Assembly: GCA_022578965.1 (NCBI GenBank)
Contig: MU400753.1
Span: 1-56,398, forward strand
Length of the DNA: 56,398 bases
Reading direction: 5' to 3'
Source: Xylaria sp. FL1777
Lineage: Eukaryota; Ascomycota; Sordariomycetes; Xylariales; Xylariaceae
The notes under the pieces were generated by a model, which did no database searches, was not told the origin of the DNA, and saw nothing but the letters and a program-made list of their open reading frames with translations. Each line of letters starts with the position of its first letter. The first letter of the stretch is position 1. Both the position numbers and the translations under genes were made by a program. This document shows, one piece after another, positions 34,438 to 46,400 of the stretch.

Positions 34438-34919
34438 TCTCGGTAGAACTACTTCTAATTTGACAATGGCAGCTCGGGTGTATGAGATGTGCTTAGAAGG
34501 CTATAAAAACCATGGGGGTAGTTGAATCTTCGCCATACCAGGTCGCGTTGTAAATGGCCCTGATTGGCTGGTTGGACAAGCTTTGCTAAAACAGTCTGGT
34601 GCAGCTTGCAGGCTTGGCACGACAGAGGCCGAACAGCTGGCTGGCAGCTGGCCTAATCTCGCAATAGGCATACCTCCGCCAGCCAGTCACGTAACCAGTC
34701 CTCACATGCCGTTGTCCTCTACGGTTCTACCCCTCTATCGCAGCGATTACACAGACACACATATGTATAGACTGGGAGTTGACACACAGCAAAGTATGTA
34801 GCAGTGCTCATATCGATTGGATATCAGCAATATAACACTTGTCGTTCCTCACTTCAGTCCTATGTTTTTTTGGCTATGGAACTCATGTCGAGGTAATAGA
34901 TAGATTATATGAACTGGCA
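34438..34919. promoter_or_regulatory. Shared divergent promoter region PRP19 / OHCU decarboxylase
   Basis: 482 bp separate the two start codons. A TATA-like tataaaaa on the plus strand lies at 34,502-34,509, far from the plus-strand start, so its use is doubtful. No other gene is visible. Confidence 0.45.
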
Positions 34920-35677
34920 ATGACAACACCAAGCCTGCCGCCCATATCTTCACTGCCCACAGCAGATGAAGAGACCATAAAATTTGCCCTAAACACACTC
35001 TTCGAGCCGTCGCCGGACATACATGCCATTGCAATCCCAGTTATCCGGCAACGAAACCGCATACTCGCCAACCCGGGCCTCACAGCCGAACTCCCTGGTC
35101 CCTCCTCGCCTCTCTCATCTCCCACCGTACCCGATGACACTCCCTTCACCAGCTATGTCTCTCTAATCCAACACATCGGCGGTCTCCTTCACCAACTTGC
35201 AATCTCTTCCTCTTCGCCTCTCTCCTCACCCCCGGCACGTGAGAAGCTCCACGGAATCCTAGGCTCTCATCCCCGTCTCGGCACCAAGAAGGTCGATAGT
35301 GCCCAGAGCCGCGCCGAACAGGCTCAACTGAACACGGGCGCCACTGACGAGGTCGAGCGCCTCGCGGCCCTAAACCGCAAGTATGAAGAGCGGTTTCCCG
35401 GGCTGCGGTACGTTGTCTTCGTCAACGGGCGCAGCAGAGACGTCATAATGGAGGATATGCGGAGGCGCATTGATAGAGGGGACATTAGGGCCGAGGAGAG
35501 GGAAGGGTTAGAAGTGAGTACCAAGTCATAGTACTTGTCGTAGCCATATATTGTCATAATGACCTTGACCATTTACTCATTCACTTTTTGTGGATCGATT
35601 AATACTGAACATTATTATTGTAGGCAATGGTTGATATTGCGTTAGACCGGGCTAGAAATTTGGACTCTAGCAGCTGA
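34920..35677 (+). CDS. OHCU decarboxylase-like protein (uric acid degradation family)
   Basis: Two exons, 34920-35513 and 35624-35677, across a 110-bp intron (GAA/GTGAGT ... TTGTAG); product 215 aa. The sequence has the OHCU-decarboxylase fold markers: LNTLFEPSPDI, REKLHGILGSHPRLG (with the conserved His in the HP segment), AALNRKYEERFPGLRYVVFVNGRS and the terminal AMVDIALDRARNLD. The bacterial and plant enzymes turn 2-oxo-4-hydroxy-4-carboxy-5-ureidoimidazoline into S-allantoin after uricase. In fungi the domain is usually a stand-alone protein, as here. No uricase or allantoinase gene is nearby. The ATG at 34920 was chosen because the in-frame extension upstream has no other ATG and is not conserved-looking. 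The C-terminus SSS is not a peroxisomal signal. Confidence 0.88.
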
Positions 35678-36441
35678 GATATCGTCGATGAGATTCACCC
35701 ATGAATCTTGCGAACGTGGGCGAAACAAGCAATCTAGTAGCCAAGATCTATGAATAAGATGAACCATCTCTAGACGGTTCCTACGCAAACGCAAACACAC
35801 AGCTACGCTCAAAGCCCTCTTAATCTCTACTCGCCAATTAACCACCCTTGACTAGTTGAGTTACTATCATATGCTTGAAAGCGATCGTTTTGTTTTTGTT
35901 TTGTTTTTTGAAAAGGGGGGGGGGGGGAGTGGGCAAATGATCTCTTTTTTTTTTTTTGGATTCCAGAGGGCTGCGCATAGAAACATCGTACTTCACTGAA
36001 ACGGAACGTAGCAGCCAGAGGGTGCACAATTCTGTCTGAGAGGAAGTGATGCTACGTATAAATAAAAATAGCCGACATTTTGACAGTCGCGAGGTTTGTT
36101 ATGGAGGCGAGCTCAGACTGCTGCATGTCCATTTTCCAGCGATCTGTACTACTAACAAGGCGGTCTTCTCCCGTTTTTATCACTTGACCTCCTTAGTTCT
36201 ATTCCTATGGCGCTTCCTATTCAGCAAATCCATAACCTTCTTCTCCTTTTTTTGGGAATACTGTCGATCAAGCTCGCACTCTTCCCGTAACCATGTAACT
36301 TGGTCATCAGTGGAATACTGGTATCAAAGAGAGGTGGATTTCCGTATACATTTTCCTTTCCCAAATGCTAAACCAGGTTCATTCCACCCCATCGCAGAAT
36401 CATGTATACATGCACGGGAAACACCAGCGCGATCAATCCCC
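35678..36441. other. Convergent 3' intergenic region with G13 homopolymer
   Basis: Between two facing stop codons. It holds a T-rich run with G interruptions (about 35,888-35,909), a G13 tract (35,915-35,927) and a T14-like tract (about 35,945-35,958). Short frames here are not credible. Confidence 0.6.
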
Positions 36442-37821
36442 TCAAACAACCCAAGAAATCCCATCAAGTTCATCAAGATACTCCTCGTAAAACTGTTCTT
36501 CGATGGGACTCCCAGCAGCCCTATCCGGCGAGCGGGTGCCAGAGCCAAAGAGGACGCCAAAGTCGGCATAAACGTCGTCCATATCATCATCGGAGAGGTC
36601 TGCATACCGATCATGGAAGTTGGCCGCCGGAAACGCCGTGTTGTCCTCTTCTTCACTGGCAATATCGACAGGAGGTGGGGTGGAAACAGGGGTGGAAGAG
36701 GTGACATGTTCCCGTGATGGAGAGCAGCATACTAGTTGTTCCGGCGTTGTTTCTCTGTGGTACATGTGCGGGTGATTCGCATGGGTATGCGCTGTGTTAT
36801 CGTTATCGTATAATTCTCTGCTTTGGTTGGCATTTGCAACACACCGTCTAAGGGAGCGGGTCGTTATATCTACGCCAAAACTGTAATTATGCTGTTGCTG
36901 CTGTTGATCATAAGAGCCGTAATACGGGTGGAGCCCACGATCTATAGGCGGGTGAAAGCTAGTAGTATGTGGCCGCCAGACGGGCGGGACGAACCCCTGG
37001 CCTTGTATCACCATTGGGGCGTCAGGAAACGCAGTGGACGCAGGCGTAGTAACGAGCAGCAACCCGTGATTGAGCGCGTTGCCGCGAGCTGCAAGGTCAG
37101 CCATGATGGTATGGCCTCGGGATACAGCAGCTTGGCGCACGCCGATGCGGACGCGGTTGAGGATCGCAGCCTTGCGCACGAGCAGAGCGCCCTGATGGCC
37201 TGCGGTGCGACGGACCCCAAGCGCCGCGAGCTGCTGGATGCGGTGCAGTACCGGCATGTTGTCACCGCTTTCGCGAATGAGGATGTGGGTAGCGGGTAGC
37301 GAGAACGGGCGCGATAGGCGCGACGTGACGAGGTGTAAGAGTAGCCGGCGTTTCTTGCAAGATAGCGCGGCAGTCCCTGGGCCATCGACATCATCTGACG
37401 CGCGAAGACGCTTCGTCTGTTGTTGCAAGGCCAGTTCCGGCTGCTCGGAAGCAAGATGTCTGGGGAGCATGACTTCGATCAGTCCCTCCTCAGCTCGTTT
37501 GCAAACTATGCCGGCTATAGATCTAGCGTCCTCTTTCTGGGATGGATCATGCGGTTTGGAGGACGTTAGCCACGACTTCGAGCTCGACCTCATATCGAGG
37601 GTAGCAGTGACGGACTGACTCATATCCACCGGACCCCTGAAGCTCCCGTCGACGCCCTTAGACCCATCTCTCAGGAGCGGATAACGCGACAAGGAGGAGG
37701 GTGGTACGACGGGTTGCGGATGGCCTGGCCGTCCGCTCAGTTCCGTGTCCTGCGTGCGTCTCACATGACACGTATATGTCTCGAAGGGCCCAAGCGATAC
37801 CTGATGAGCGCCGAGCTCCAT
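36442..37821 (-). CDS. Fungal orphan-family protein, basic core and acidic C-terminus
   Basis: Single exon, 459 aa, no named domain recognised. Residues about 156-185 form a basic helix-like segment (KKRRLLLHLVTSRLSRPFSL) followed by PATHILIRE, and about 192-240 a second Arg/Ala-rich helical part (RKAAILNRVRIGVRQAA). The C-terminus is acidic and aromatic (DRYADLSDDDMDDVYADFGVLFGSG, then QFYEEYLDELDGISW). The segments between are low complexity, with a Gln run. The conserved-looking core and the acidic tail suggest a nuclear regulator family of Pezizomycotina, but that is inference. The first ATG was used; MSQSV (residue 67) is an alternative start. Convergent with the OHCU gene. Confidence 0.72.
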   Translation of the reverse strand: MELGAHQVSLGPFETYTCHVRRTQDTELSGRPGHPQPVVPPSSLSRYPLLRDGSKGVDGSFRGPVDMSQSVTATLDMRSSSKSWLTSSKPHDPSQKEDARSIAGIVCKRAEEGLIEVMLPRHLASEQPELALQQQTKRLRASDDVDGPGTAALSCKKRRLLLHLVTSRLSRPFSLPATHILIRESGDNMPVLHRIQQLAALGVRRTAGHQGALLVRKAAILNRVRIGVRQAAVSRGHTIMADLAARGNALNHGLLLVTTPASTAFPDAPMVIQGQGFVPPVWRPHTTSFHPPIDRGLHPYYGSYDQQQQQHNYSFGVDITTRSLRRCVANANQSRELYDNDNTAHTHANHPHMYHRETTPEQLVCCSPSREHVTSSTPVSTPPPVDIASEEEDNTAFPAANFHDRYADLSDDDMDDVYADFGVLFGSGTRSPDRAAGSPIEEQFYEEYLDELDGISWVV

Positions 37822-40800
37822 GATTATAGTGAGCTATATGCTAAAGTGGTGGTGGCGATCATCCAGTTCTGAATGAACAAATGCGAGTAAGGTGTTCTTT
37901 TGGCTGCCCAGTGTGTAGGGGATCTCAAGGAGGCAGTCTCTTAATCGGATCCATGTATTCGAGAGAAGATGGAGAGGGGTATTTTGGTTTCTTGGCTACC
38001 TTACATAGCGTGACATAGTCAATCGTAAACCTATGGACGGGAGGGTGATGATGCTAGACCGATTTACTTAGGCTAAGGCGAAGGTATGGAATAATTAGAA
38101 TGATAGTAGGCTAGTGCTCGGTTCAATCCGAGCGAAAGTTGGAATCGACCACATCTGACAGCGTCCAGAGAGCTGACGACGTACTACTTAACAGCGAGCT
38201 AACAGCGAGCACACAGCGTCGAGGCCCAAGACCCAATATCGTGAGGGTGCGTGAGACTTGCACAGACTAGCACCAGGCCGGTAACGATGGGCCACGGACC
38301 CCAAGACTTCGAGGCGACCACCAAAAGAAGCAGGAATATATCAGGGGAAAGGACGTCAAGAAAGCAGAGTGGGTATCCCAATATTAAGAGCCCAAAGTCG
38401 AAGTCATCTCTCCTAGGTGAAGGAAAAGTTCGAAAAAGCCCTATCGTCCCGAAGCATCCAGCACATACATCGGGATGCTGTCATCCAGGGAATGAAACCG
38501 TTGGATTAGTCCACGTACTAGGTCGCCAGCTATTGGAAGATGCGTGAGCACTGAAGTTGGGCAAGGCTATGCAGGCTTCAGGGTCACAACGTCGGTGAAG
38601 GACTGACTGCCTACTACGTACTACCTACTCAGTATACATAAACTGCACGAGTGGTCGCTTGGGGGTGGTACACATACTACACTGTACGTCGTACGTCTGG
38701 GAACGCCGGCGCGGTGCCTATTCCTGCCGAGTCTGCGCGTATCTGTCTGGTACTAATAGCCGGGCTGTATATTGGTCGGATTTTTAATATGTACGCCGAT
38801 GTGTAATCATGACAAGGTGGGTAAATTTTATTTTTACTTTTCGTTGCGTACCTCACAAGATATTACCCGCATTCCAGGTCCCTTTTTGTCGGACAGGTCG
38901 TTGGAAATGCCGTAAGTTTCGTAGCAGACCATGATATAAGCGTGAGTTAGAACTCGTCTACAGCAAGCAATCGCCCAGGTATGAGCACCTTCTGGGGGTC
39001 AATGGTAGTAGCGTGCGAGATTGTAGCGTACGCAGTGTCGGCCGGCTGATGGGGCGTGGATGGTGAAGTCAGACCACGGTTGTGCGTATCCAGATAGAAT
39101 AAGGATGGATTGGTTGTTGGGAAAGGGTAGGGCAGGGGGATGGGGATGCAGGACAGTGAGGATATCCTGGAGAATCCTTGTTCATGCAGGCCGGGTCTCG
39201 CCAAAGTACAGCATGTAGCGTAGCAGCGAGCGTCGCACACTACACTATTCATAGCATGGCGGCCGAGGATGTACTGTATGGCCACAGTTGCACTTCGTCA
39301 AGTGAGCATTGGGAGACACTGGGACATTGGCACAATCAACGAGGGGCATACCATCGCATCCCCAGACCGGCAGCCCCTGACCGACCAGTCAAGCCCGCAG
39401 CCTCGCAATGCTGAGAAGAGGCGACCGCGGAGCGTGCCGCCCAATGGGCCACGACGGCGCCCCTCCTCCAGATGCTCGTCCACAGTACCCCAGATTCGTC
39501 TGGTCCCTCTCGCCCGGGGGTGCAGGAAGCCGACATGCGCTCGCTATGTTCCCGTGAGCTTAGCGTTACGCATGCATGACACGTATGGTGGTTTGCTCTA
39601 GCACCGGATCCAGCCTGGGATCTTCATATACTAATCCGGATGAGCGGCATCGCGCTGCACTGCGCACACCATGTCGCTTTGGGAGACAGGCAGGTGTTGA
39701 ACCAGCCCAATAGACGATACGGTCTGAGCCGTCATGGGATCAAAGCCACCATCTCTTCTCGGCCTTCTAGATCATTAGCAGGTACGTAGTGTAAATACGC
39801 TCTGATCAATGATTCGCTTGTATTTTGGGGGAGGGGAGGAGGGGGAGTGGGCGGCAGGGTGAGGGATTCTCTCGACGTGAGCTGTTGTGTACCTACCTAC
39901 CTAGTATGCACTAGAGCGGTCAAGCCTTATACCTAACCTACCTCCTTATATGTAGGTACCTACATATGTAGGGAGGTAGGTACCTAATATACACTACCTA
40001 CCTACTACTAGGTAGACACATTGATAACTCCAATATTCCCTGGAGGTTACTTAGCATCACACCGCGCTAAGCTAGAAGGGTTACCTACAAATGTACATAT
40101 GTACCCATGTAGGTACATAGGTAGGTATGTACCTTGGAGTAGTGTGGTAGTGTAGTTAGATCTGGGGGGAGGGCACGATCATCTTGTAAGTATACCTGCG
40201 TACAAGGTCTACTTAGTATACATGTATGCTAGCGCTGGCGAGATACAGCAGCAGGGGTTCCAATCCTTCGACTTGCTCGCCCGCTCCATGTATACAACTG
40301 CGTACAAAGGTTCCTTTCCTCCAATGAGAATTCCTTATACGATATTCTAATACCAGTACCCTTAAGTAGCTGAAAAAAAATAAAGAGTAATACAATAATG
40401 CGCGCAAAATAACACTATTCAACCGAAGTATCTATATCGAAACGCCAGAGCTAGCCCATCTCTAAACTTACTTAAGTACGTTGGGTATATGTAGGTGCCT
40501 AGGTAGGTATTTGCTCACGTCACGTATTGCACTATTTAAATGGTGATTAGATGCATGTAAGTAGGCTCCAACTGCATTCCTATGACAATATTAACCACGC
40601 ACTGTAACAGTTGGAAGATCTTCCTTATGGCATACCAAATTGATTCTGAGGATATAAAGCATGGAGCACGTCGTACATGATCCCCCGGGGCAACCTAGTG
40701 CGTCTATAAGGAACCTCGAAAGGGCACACGGTATTCGGGGTCAAGCCAGCCAACATTGATATAGGTATCCCGCACGATGATTCGCAGCCTCGCTCTCAGA

Positions 40801-42306
40801 GAGAAGACGCCTGTTGCATATACACACAGTACACATATACATTATGATAGGTATGTACATACATATGCGGCCAGTGTTGTCACGGGACTAAACAGAGATT
40901 TTCCACGGTCCGTCATTCGTGAACCTACCCGCCCTACTTACCTACAACATACATTCTATCTGCCGCTTTGGTTGCGTCTACTGTTTTCTCCTTGCTGCTC
41001 TAAAGGCTTCCCCGGTCAAATATCTCAGTACTGACTCGACATGTCCTCTATTCTAGCTAGACCACGCTTAACTTCTGAGAAATACCCGATATTCCTGAAC
41101 AAGCATCAGCACTAAAGAGGTCATTGGGGTTCGCATCGCGACGGTGCAGTGTCGGCAGGGGCTAAGTTAGATGGGGTCTTTGAACTACCAGTAGACGGTG
41201 TATTAGAGCTGGGTATTTAGCTGCCCAATACATCTTCCCGCGACAGCGTCTTACACTACAGCTCAACGATAGGTAAGCAACGAGATCGCTTTCCCGACCG
41301 CGAGGTTCTATCGTGCTCACCCACGCTTGTAAGTCTATACTACGTATAATAGCATGAGAGCGTTATATGAGTTTAAACGTGGTTCATACATTTGCTTCCC
41401 AGACTATACATAGATAGATACCCCATGGATGCCAAATTTCCGTTCTGTCTGCGCTCCCCGACCGCGGAATCCCGAAACGGGAAGTCGACTAGGAGCCATC
41501 GAATGTGCCGATGTATGTCAAAACGAGAACTATATATACTCGTCGTGTCATGTCCCTGAGATCAGTGTCTCTGATCAACTACGATCCCCCAGTCAGAGAA
41601 TGAAACGACTCAGAAGAAATAAAACGACGTATTCATGCCTCCCTCCCATCCCGTGTAAGTAATGTACAAGGTCCCTACGCCGGACTCCAACCGTCAGGTT
41701 CCGCTTGTTCTCGTCACTTCGTTCCGCAGTTGTACGGTAAGGAACCAACCAATCAACCAACCAGCTCTCATACTATCGCAGCCCTTTTCCACCTCCATCT
41801 CCAACAAGTCTCACATCAACCATCCAGCCACCCACCTACGCAACTAACTGCCGTATTTCCACCGGGTCTGGCCGGATTTTCATTCTGCCCAGAACAAATA
41901 TCATTACTGTAGAGCTAATGAGGTGATATGTTGCTGACCCAGGTTCTTCATGTCGGTGACTACCCCAGCAGCTAAAACTCTCGAAGGCCCCCATGGATCG
42001 TTGTCCCTAGAGCCATAGATCGAAACTAACAAAGGTGAAAGAAAATTGAAAAGGGGTTGGTAAAAATCCAGATACGGGTATCTGTCATGTGATTGAGAAT
42101 GGAAAGAGAATCAAAGGGTAAGTTTTGTGTGTGTCCAATAGTCAAACGTGGCCCCTGCAGGGGACAAGAAGCGAAGTTGCCAAAGTCGGACGACGTATTT
42201 GTGCTTTCGAACATGATGAAGTAAATGTTAACAGCTCTCTTCCTAGCCCTCCGTCTCCTCTATCACCATAACGGTATCCTACCGAACAAACTTGCTGACC
42301 TCCAAC
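37822..42306. other. Gene-poor 4.5-kb intergenic region
   Basis: No frame over about 115 codons and none protein-like. The part 39,885-40,135 is dense in TAGGTACC and ACATATGT palindromic words. A short stem-loop (ctcggttcaatccgag, 38,115-38,130) resembles a tRNA T-arm but lacks the rest of a cloverleaf. No tRNA, rRNA or transposon ORF found. Confidence 0.45.
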
Positions 42307-43439
42307 TCAGACAACAGTAGTCTCGATCCGGGTTCCAGCCGACATTCCCACGGCTACGCCAAGGACACGCTCCTCCCCCAGCCGTCGAGAAACATCCTTC
42401 TCCTTGGGACTTCTAGGATGAGTGTCGGTACCAAGGATAGCGCTGATTCGTGTCTTATCATAGAGGCTATCACGGTCATTAGGGCTAGGAGCGGGCGTAA
42501 TTGGGGTTTGACTTCCTCCTGAGAACATATTCGCCTTCCATGCTTGTTCTAAGACGATAGGGCTGACGCCGGAGCCGTAGTCAGTGGCGATAGCGCCCCA
42601 GAATGTCGACCGATGGGCAGCATAAATCGCTTGGAGACGAGGCAGATCCACTTGGGCCGATGGTGGGGGTAGAGTACAGTCAAGTCGAAGGCTGGGCGTC
42701 TGCCCCAGAGGTGACGGCTGAGGAAAGGGGGATGGGCCGAGGGATCGTGCACTATCGGGCACAGGAGTTGGGAAACTCAAGGCTGGCGAGGTTATGGCCG
42801 TTGAGAGCGTCATCGAAGTCGGCTTTGGTAGAATGGCTGGGAGGCGTGGCGAATCGTTGTTCCCTGACATTATTCTGGGCAGCTGGATCGCGTTTGGATA
42901 GTCAGGCGAACTGGGTTCATGACTGCCGGCACTTCCAGGCGGGGTGATATCTCGGGATGGTGATTCTTGGCTAGGAGAGGGGTTAATGGCCGGTAACACA
43001 GGGGACTGTCCGGACGAAGAACCAGAAGAGACTGATGCCGTGCGCTTTCGGCGATTGCTTCCGTGGCTCAGCTGATGGTAATGAAGACGGCAAGCCAGCT
43101 CTGTCTTTTTCAGATGTGCAGCGATATGCTTGTATGGCATTTTTTGAAGACGAGTCTGTAGGAGATATACTTCCTATTCCATGCAATTAGTCTTGTCTCG
43201 AGAATCACCGTTCCTTGCCGGCATCGCTCTCCATAGCCCATTTCCCAGATAAGAGGCCGTACGTGTGTCGCGAATTCCAACATGGTCTTGCTTACCTCGT
43301 CTTCACTCCAAGCTCGTCCTCCTCCAGTAGATGCTAGTTTCCGGTTCTTTGAGATGCCGAACTCGTGGCGATCAAGGGCATCGCTGGTCGGAATATAAGG
43401 GATACCCTCGTGTGTGTTCAACTGAATAGACGGGGCCAT
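42307..43439 (-). CDS. Myb/SANT-like DNA-binding protein
   Basis: Two exons, 43439-43296 and 43173-42307, joined across a 121-bp intron (GAG/GTAAGC ... AATAG); product 336 aa. The intron interrupts the Myb-like repeat, which after splicing reads RAWSEDEEVYLLQTRLQKMP followed by YKHIAAHLKKTELACRLHYHQLS (residues about 42-84), with tryptophan W44 and a helix-turn-helix pattern followed by a basic NRRKR. The N-terminus MAPSIQLNTHEGIPYIP looks like the conserved start of this Pezizomycotina family. The middle is Ser/Pro-rich; near 220-250 lies a second conserved-looking segment YAAHRSTFWGAIATDYGSGVSP. A nuclear, probably DNA-binding role is inferred; targets are unknown. Only one repeat is seen, not the two or three of classical Myb. 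Confidence 0.84.
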
Positions 43440-46400
43440 TGTATGATATTGGTAGATATTCGTTATTTTGATGGACAGATCGAAGACGGTGCGGCCTTTA
43501 CGAAACGAAGCAAGAATAGAATATAGTAGGTTAAACGCGCAGACCGTGCTGCTTTAGGAATCGAATGGGTTGAACAAGTTCTTTGCAAGTGCGAGCATCG
43601 GTTTCTCCCAAAAGTCTGGATCTGGCTATGTCACTTATTGATAAGTTAGACGGAGAGATGCCTCGTCTGTCCGACCATGCGAGGGGGCCTGAAGTCGTGA
43701 AACAGAAGACGAGTTAGAGGGATAGACCAGAAACGAAAACTACTTGGAGTAAAGAATTACACCGATAACGAAGATGAAGGTGGTTCAAAAGAGCGTAAGC
43801 AGCCAAGCCAGTTGGGCAATGAAAGAAAGTGGTCGCTAGCTGCGAAGAAAGAAAAGAAAAAGAGACGGCACGCAACAACGTCGTGATCAATGCACAAGTT
43901 GTACGTAGAGGGCAGAGCAGAGCAATAGAAACAAGACAAAGATTGAAAAGAAGGGGAACGAGTCAGATAATAACGATAATGCATCTGATGCTTCATCCTT
44001 TCCGGACGTCGCCTCAACCAGGGACAAGGGCTGAGGTTGCTGGGGTCGGCCGCTACCCACCCCATCATGCGTGCATACAGAAGGCCTGCTACCACACTTG
44101 TCATCAACCCTGGTAATATGGGGTGGATGTGACAGAATCAGAAGCACGACCTTAACTTGATCTGCTATGTCCATAATGGACTCCGTCGATGCAAAACATC
44201 TGGCCCCGGTCGGGTAGAAGAAGAACTAGGAGGACAAGGCCGAGCCAAGATGTAGACAGGGATGTACTCTTCCAACAAGGTGATTCAGGGCATGAGACGA
44301 GATTTTCGAAATGGACGTTCATATTATTCCAGGCTCACCAAGATCAAGACCGGGGACTAGTCAGATCAATGCACCCCGTAGGTCTTTTCGAGACTTTCAT
44401 AGTCAGAATTGACTTGGTATAACCCGATTAGTCCTCTCACGTAAATAGCTGGACGCACCACTTCACGAAGTTTGGTCCGTCTCCTCAAGCTAGGCTACTG
44501 CTAGGGTCGAAGCTAGACAGGGCTGTCTAGGATGACAGACATCCATTGAAACGGCATCGGCGGCCAGGAGGACAAGTGCTCTAGGTAAATTTCCCGTTTC
44601 GTTCGATGCGCGGCAAACTCCTGGCCTTGTCGTGTTTCGACATGTAAACACACTGCGTATACGCATAGAGCGGCCGCCGAGTTCCAGAGACCAGACGGTC
44701 GCATAACTGCCCGCCTGCTCTCACGCGCCATCCCTCTCTCTCTCTCCCCTTCATCTTCTTCCCCCACCCCTCGTTTCTTTCGATGCTCCATGTCACCATT
44801 GCCATTTCTTTGTGATACTCACAGACGATTGTTTCTACATGCGGACTAGATGTATTGGCCACAGCATCGAGTGTTTGTCGGAGGGCGAGCTCATCTTCAC
44901 AAATAAAGGCCCCGCGCAAAGCTTGGCGCTCTCGTCCGTTAAATGCATGAGAGACAAAAAAGATACATCTGTTGTGAGGGCCCGGCGGATAGATGCAGAG
45001 GTATCAGGCGAGTCTTCTTGTTTTCTTTCCCTCGTTCGTCTCGAGCACGAGGTTTGAGTTTGACCTTCGACGTTCGACGTCTGACATGGCGCTGGTTTGG
45101 TTTTGTGTGGGCGGTGCCTCAACATGTTACAGAGACGCGCTTATTCAGACGACCGGGGTTATCATTGGACCCGAGTCTCCTCCAGTCTTCCATCTCAGCC
45201 CCTGAACCCTCACGTTCCGGTCTTAGCTACATACCACCCCTGACTCCTGCCCTGACTATCTTGGACCCGTTTCTGGAGCCCCTCGGTTTCCAGTTTCGTT
45301 AGCAGCTTCTTCCGTAAGCTGCGTTTTGAGCCTATCTCACTATGTACGTTGTAATAGGCGACCGACCTACTGCCCGGGTATTCGTTCATCTTGCCTGTTG
45401 TTACTAACTTGTACAGACAATGACCTACCTCCTAGGTAGGCAGGTTAGAGTAGGAATCAATTTGCGTACCACGTATAGGTGGCAGTGCGATGTCTTGACC
45501 TACTGCGGTAGTATTGTTGAAGCTTCTGAGGTAACGTGAAGCTAGCATAACGTGACCAATCATGGCTTTCGGCTCCTACCGGACACGCAACCATGTACGT
45601 AGTATGCGTACATATACCATACTATAGGTAGGTATAGTACCTAATGTACATATGCGGATTAAGAGAGGAGGGCTATTGAAATTAGTGCTGCTTTTTTCTT
45701 CAGGCCTTCCAGTATAGAGATCCTCGGTAGCCGCCAAGGAAGCTCAAACTTCAAGCCAATTTTCAAAACATCCCTAGAAATGTTTCGATGAAGAGGCGGT
45801 AAGTTGGATTAGGCCATGCATGCATCGACAGTTCCAGCGATTACCTTAGGCTAGGTGTTCCAAGTTTGAGAACAACGGCAGTGGAGCTCGCTTGTCACCA
45901 ATTACCGCGTACATGTAAGTATGTGTGCAGTTGTGACACCATGCTCAAGCCGTTGTGGAACTTCGTAAGTCAAAATGAGCATTGCATACTTACTGCGTAA
46001 GCATACATACTCATCCTCTCTTCCAGCAGTGTGCTGCGCAAGCCTACTATCCCAAAGATCGGTATACCTAATCGGAAATCCAGATAGTCGTCTTGTTTCG
46101 TGTTTTACATACGCATGCCGTAGCGTGTCTACCTGTTAGGCTTTGCATCGACTTGTTCCGACGCAGTCCTTGAAACTCGCTAATAAGGACCTCGACAGGG
46201 AGCCGGGTCTGGTTAATCCCGCTCCGAAGAAAAGTAAACTCTACGCAGTAGGAAATGTCGATATGTATGCGTAGGTTGACGGCTTTCGCGGTCTCCCTGC
46301 ATAGAACCGCACGCCATGGAGTCTAATCCTTCGTTTACCTCTTCGGCACACCAATATGCGAGGGCCCCTACGCATATGGCCATCCGTGGCTCTGGAGACT

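Noticed and set aside
36046..36717. Open frame of 223 codons on the plus strand
   Set aside because: Overlaps the 3' end of the conserved-looking 459-aa gene in antisense; composition not protein-like.
38110..38135. T-arm-like stem-loop ggttcaatcc
   Set aside because: The loop is six bases and no acceptor, D or anticodon arm can be formed around it.
38947..39285. Minus-strand frame of 112 codons ending KVLIPGRLLAVDEF
   Set aside because: The end looks faintly enzyme-like, but no family is recognised, no flanking exon fits, and the rest is irregular.
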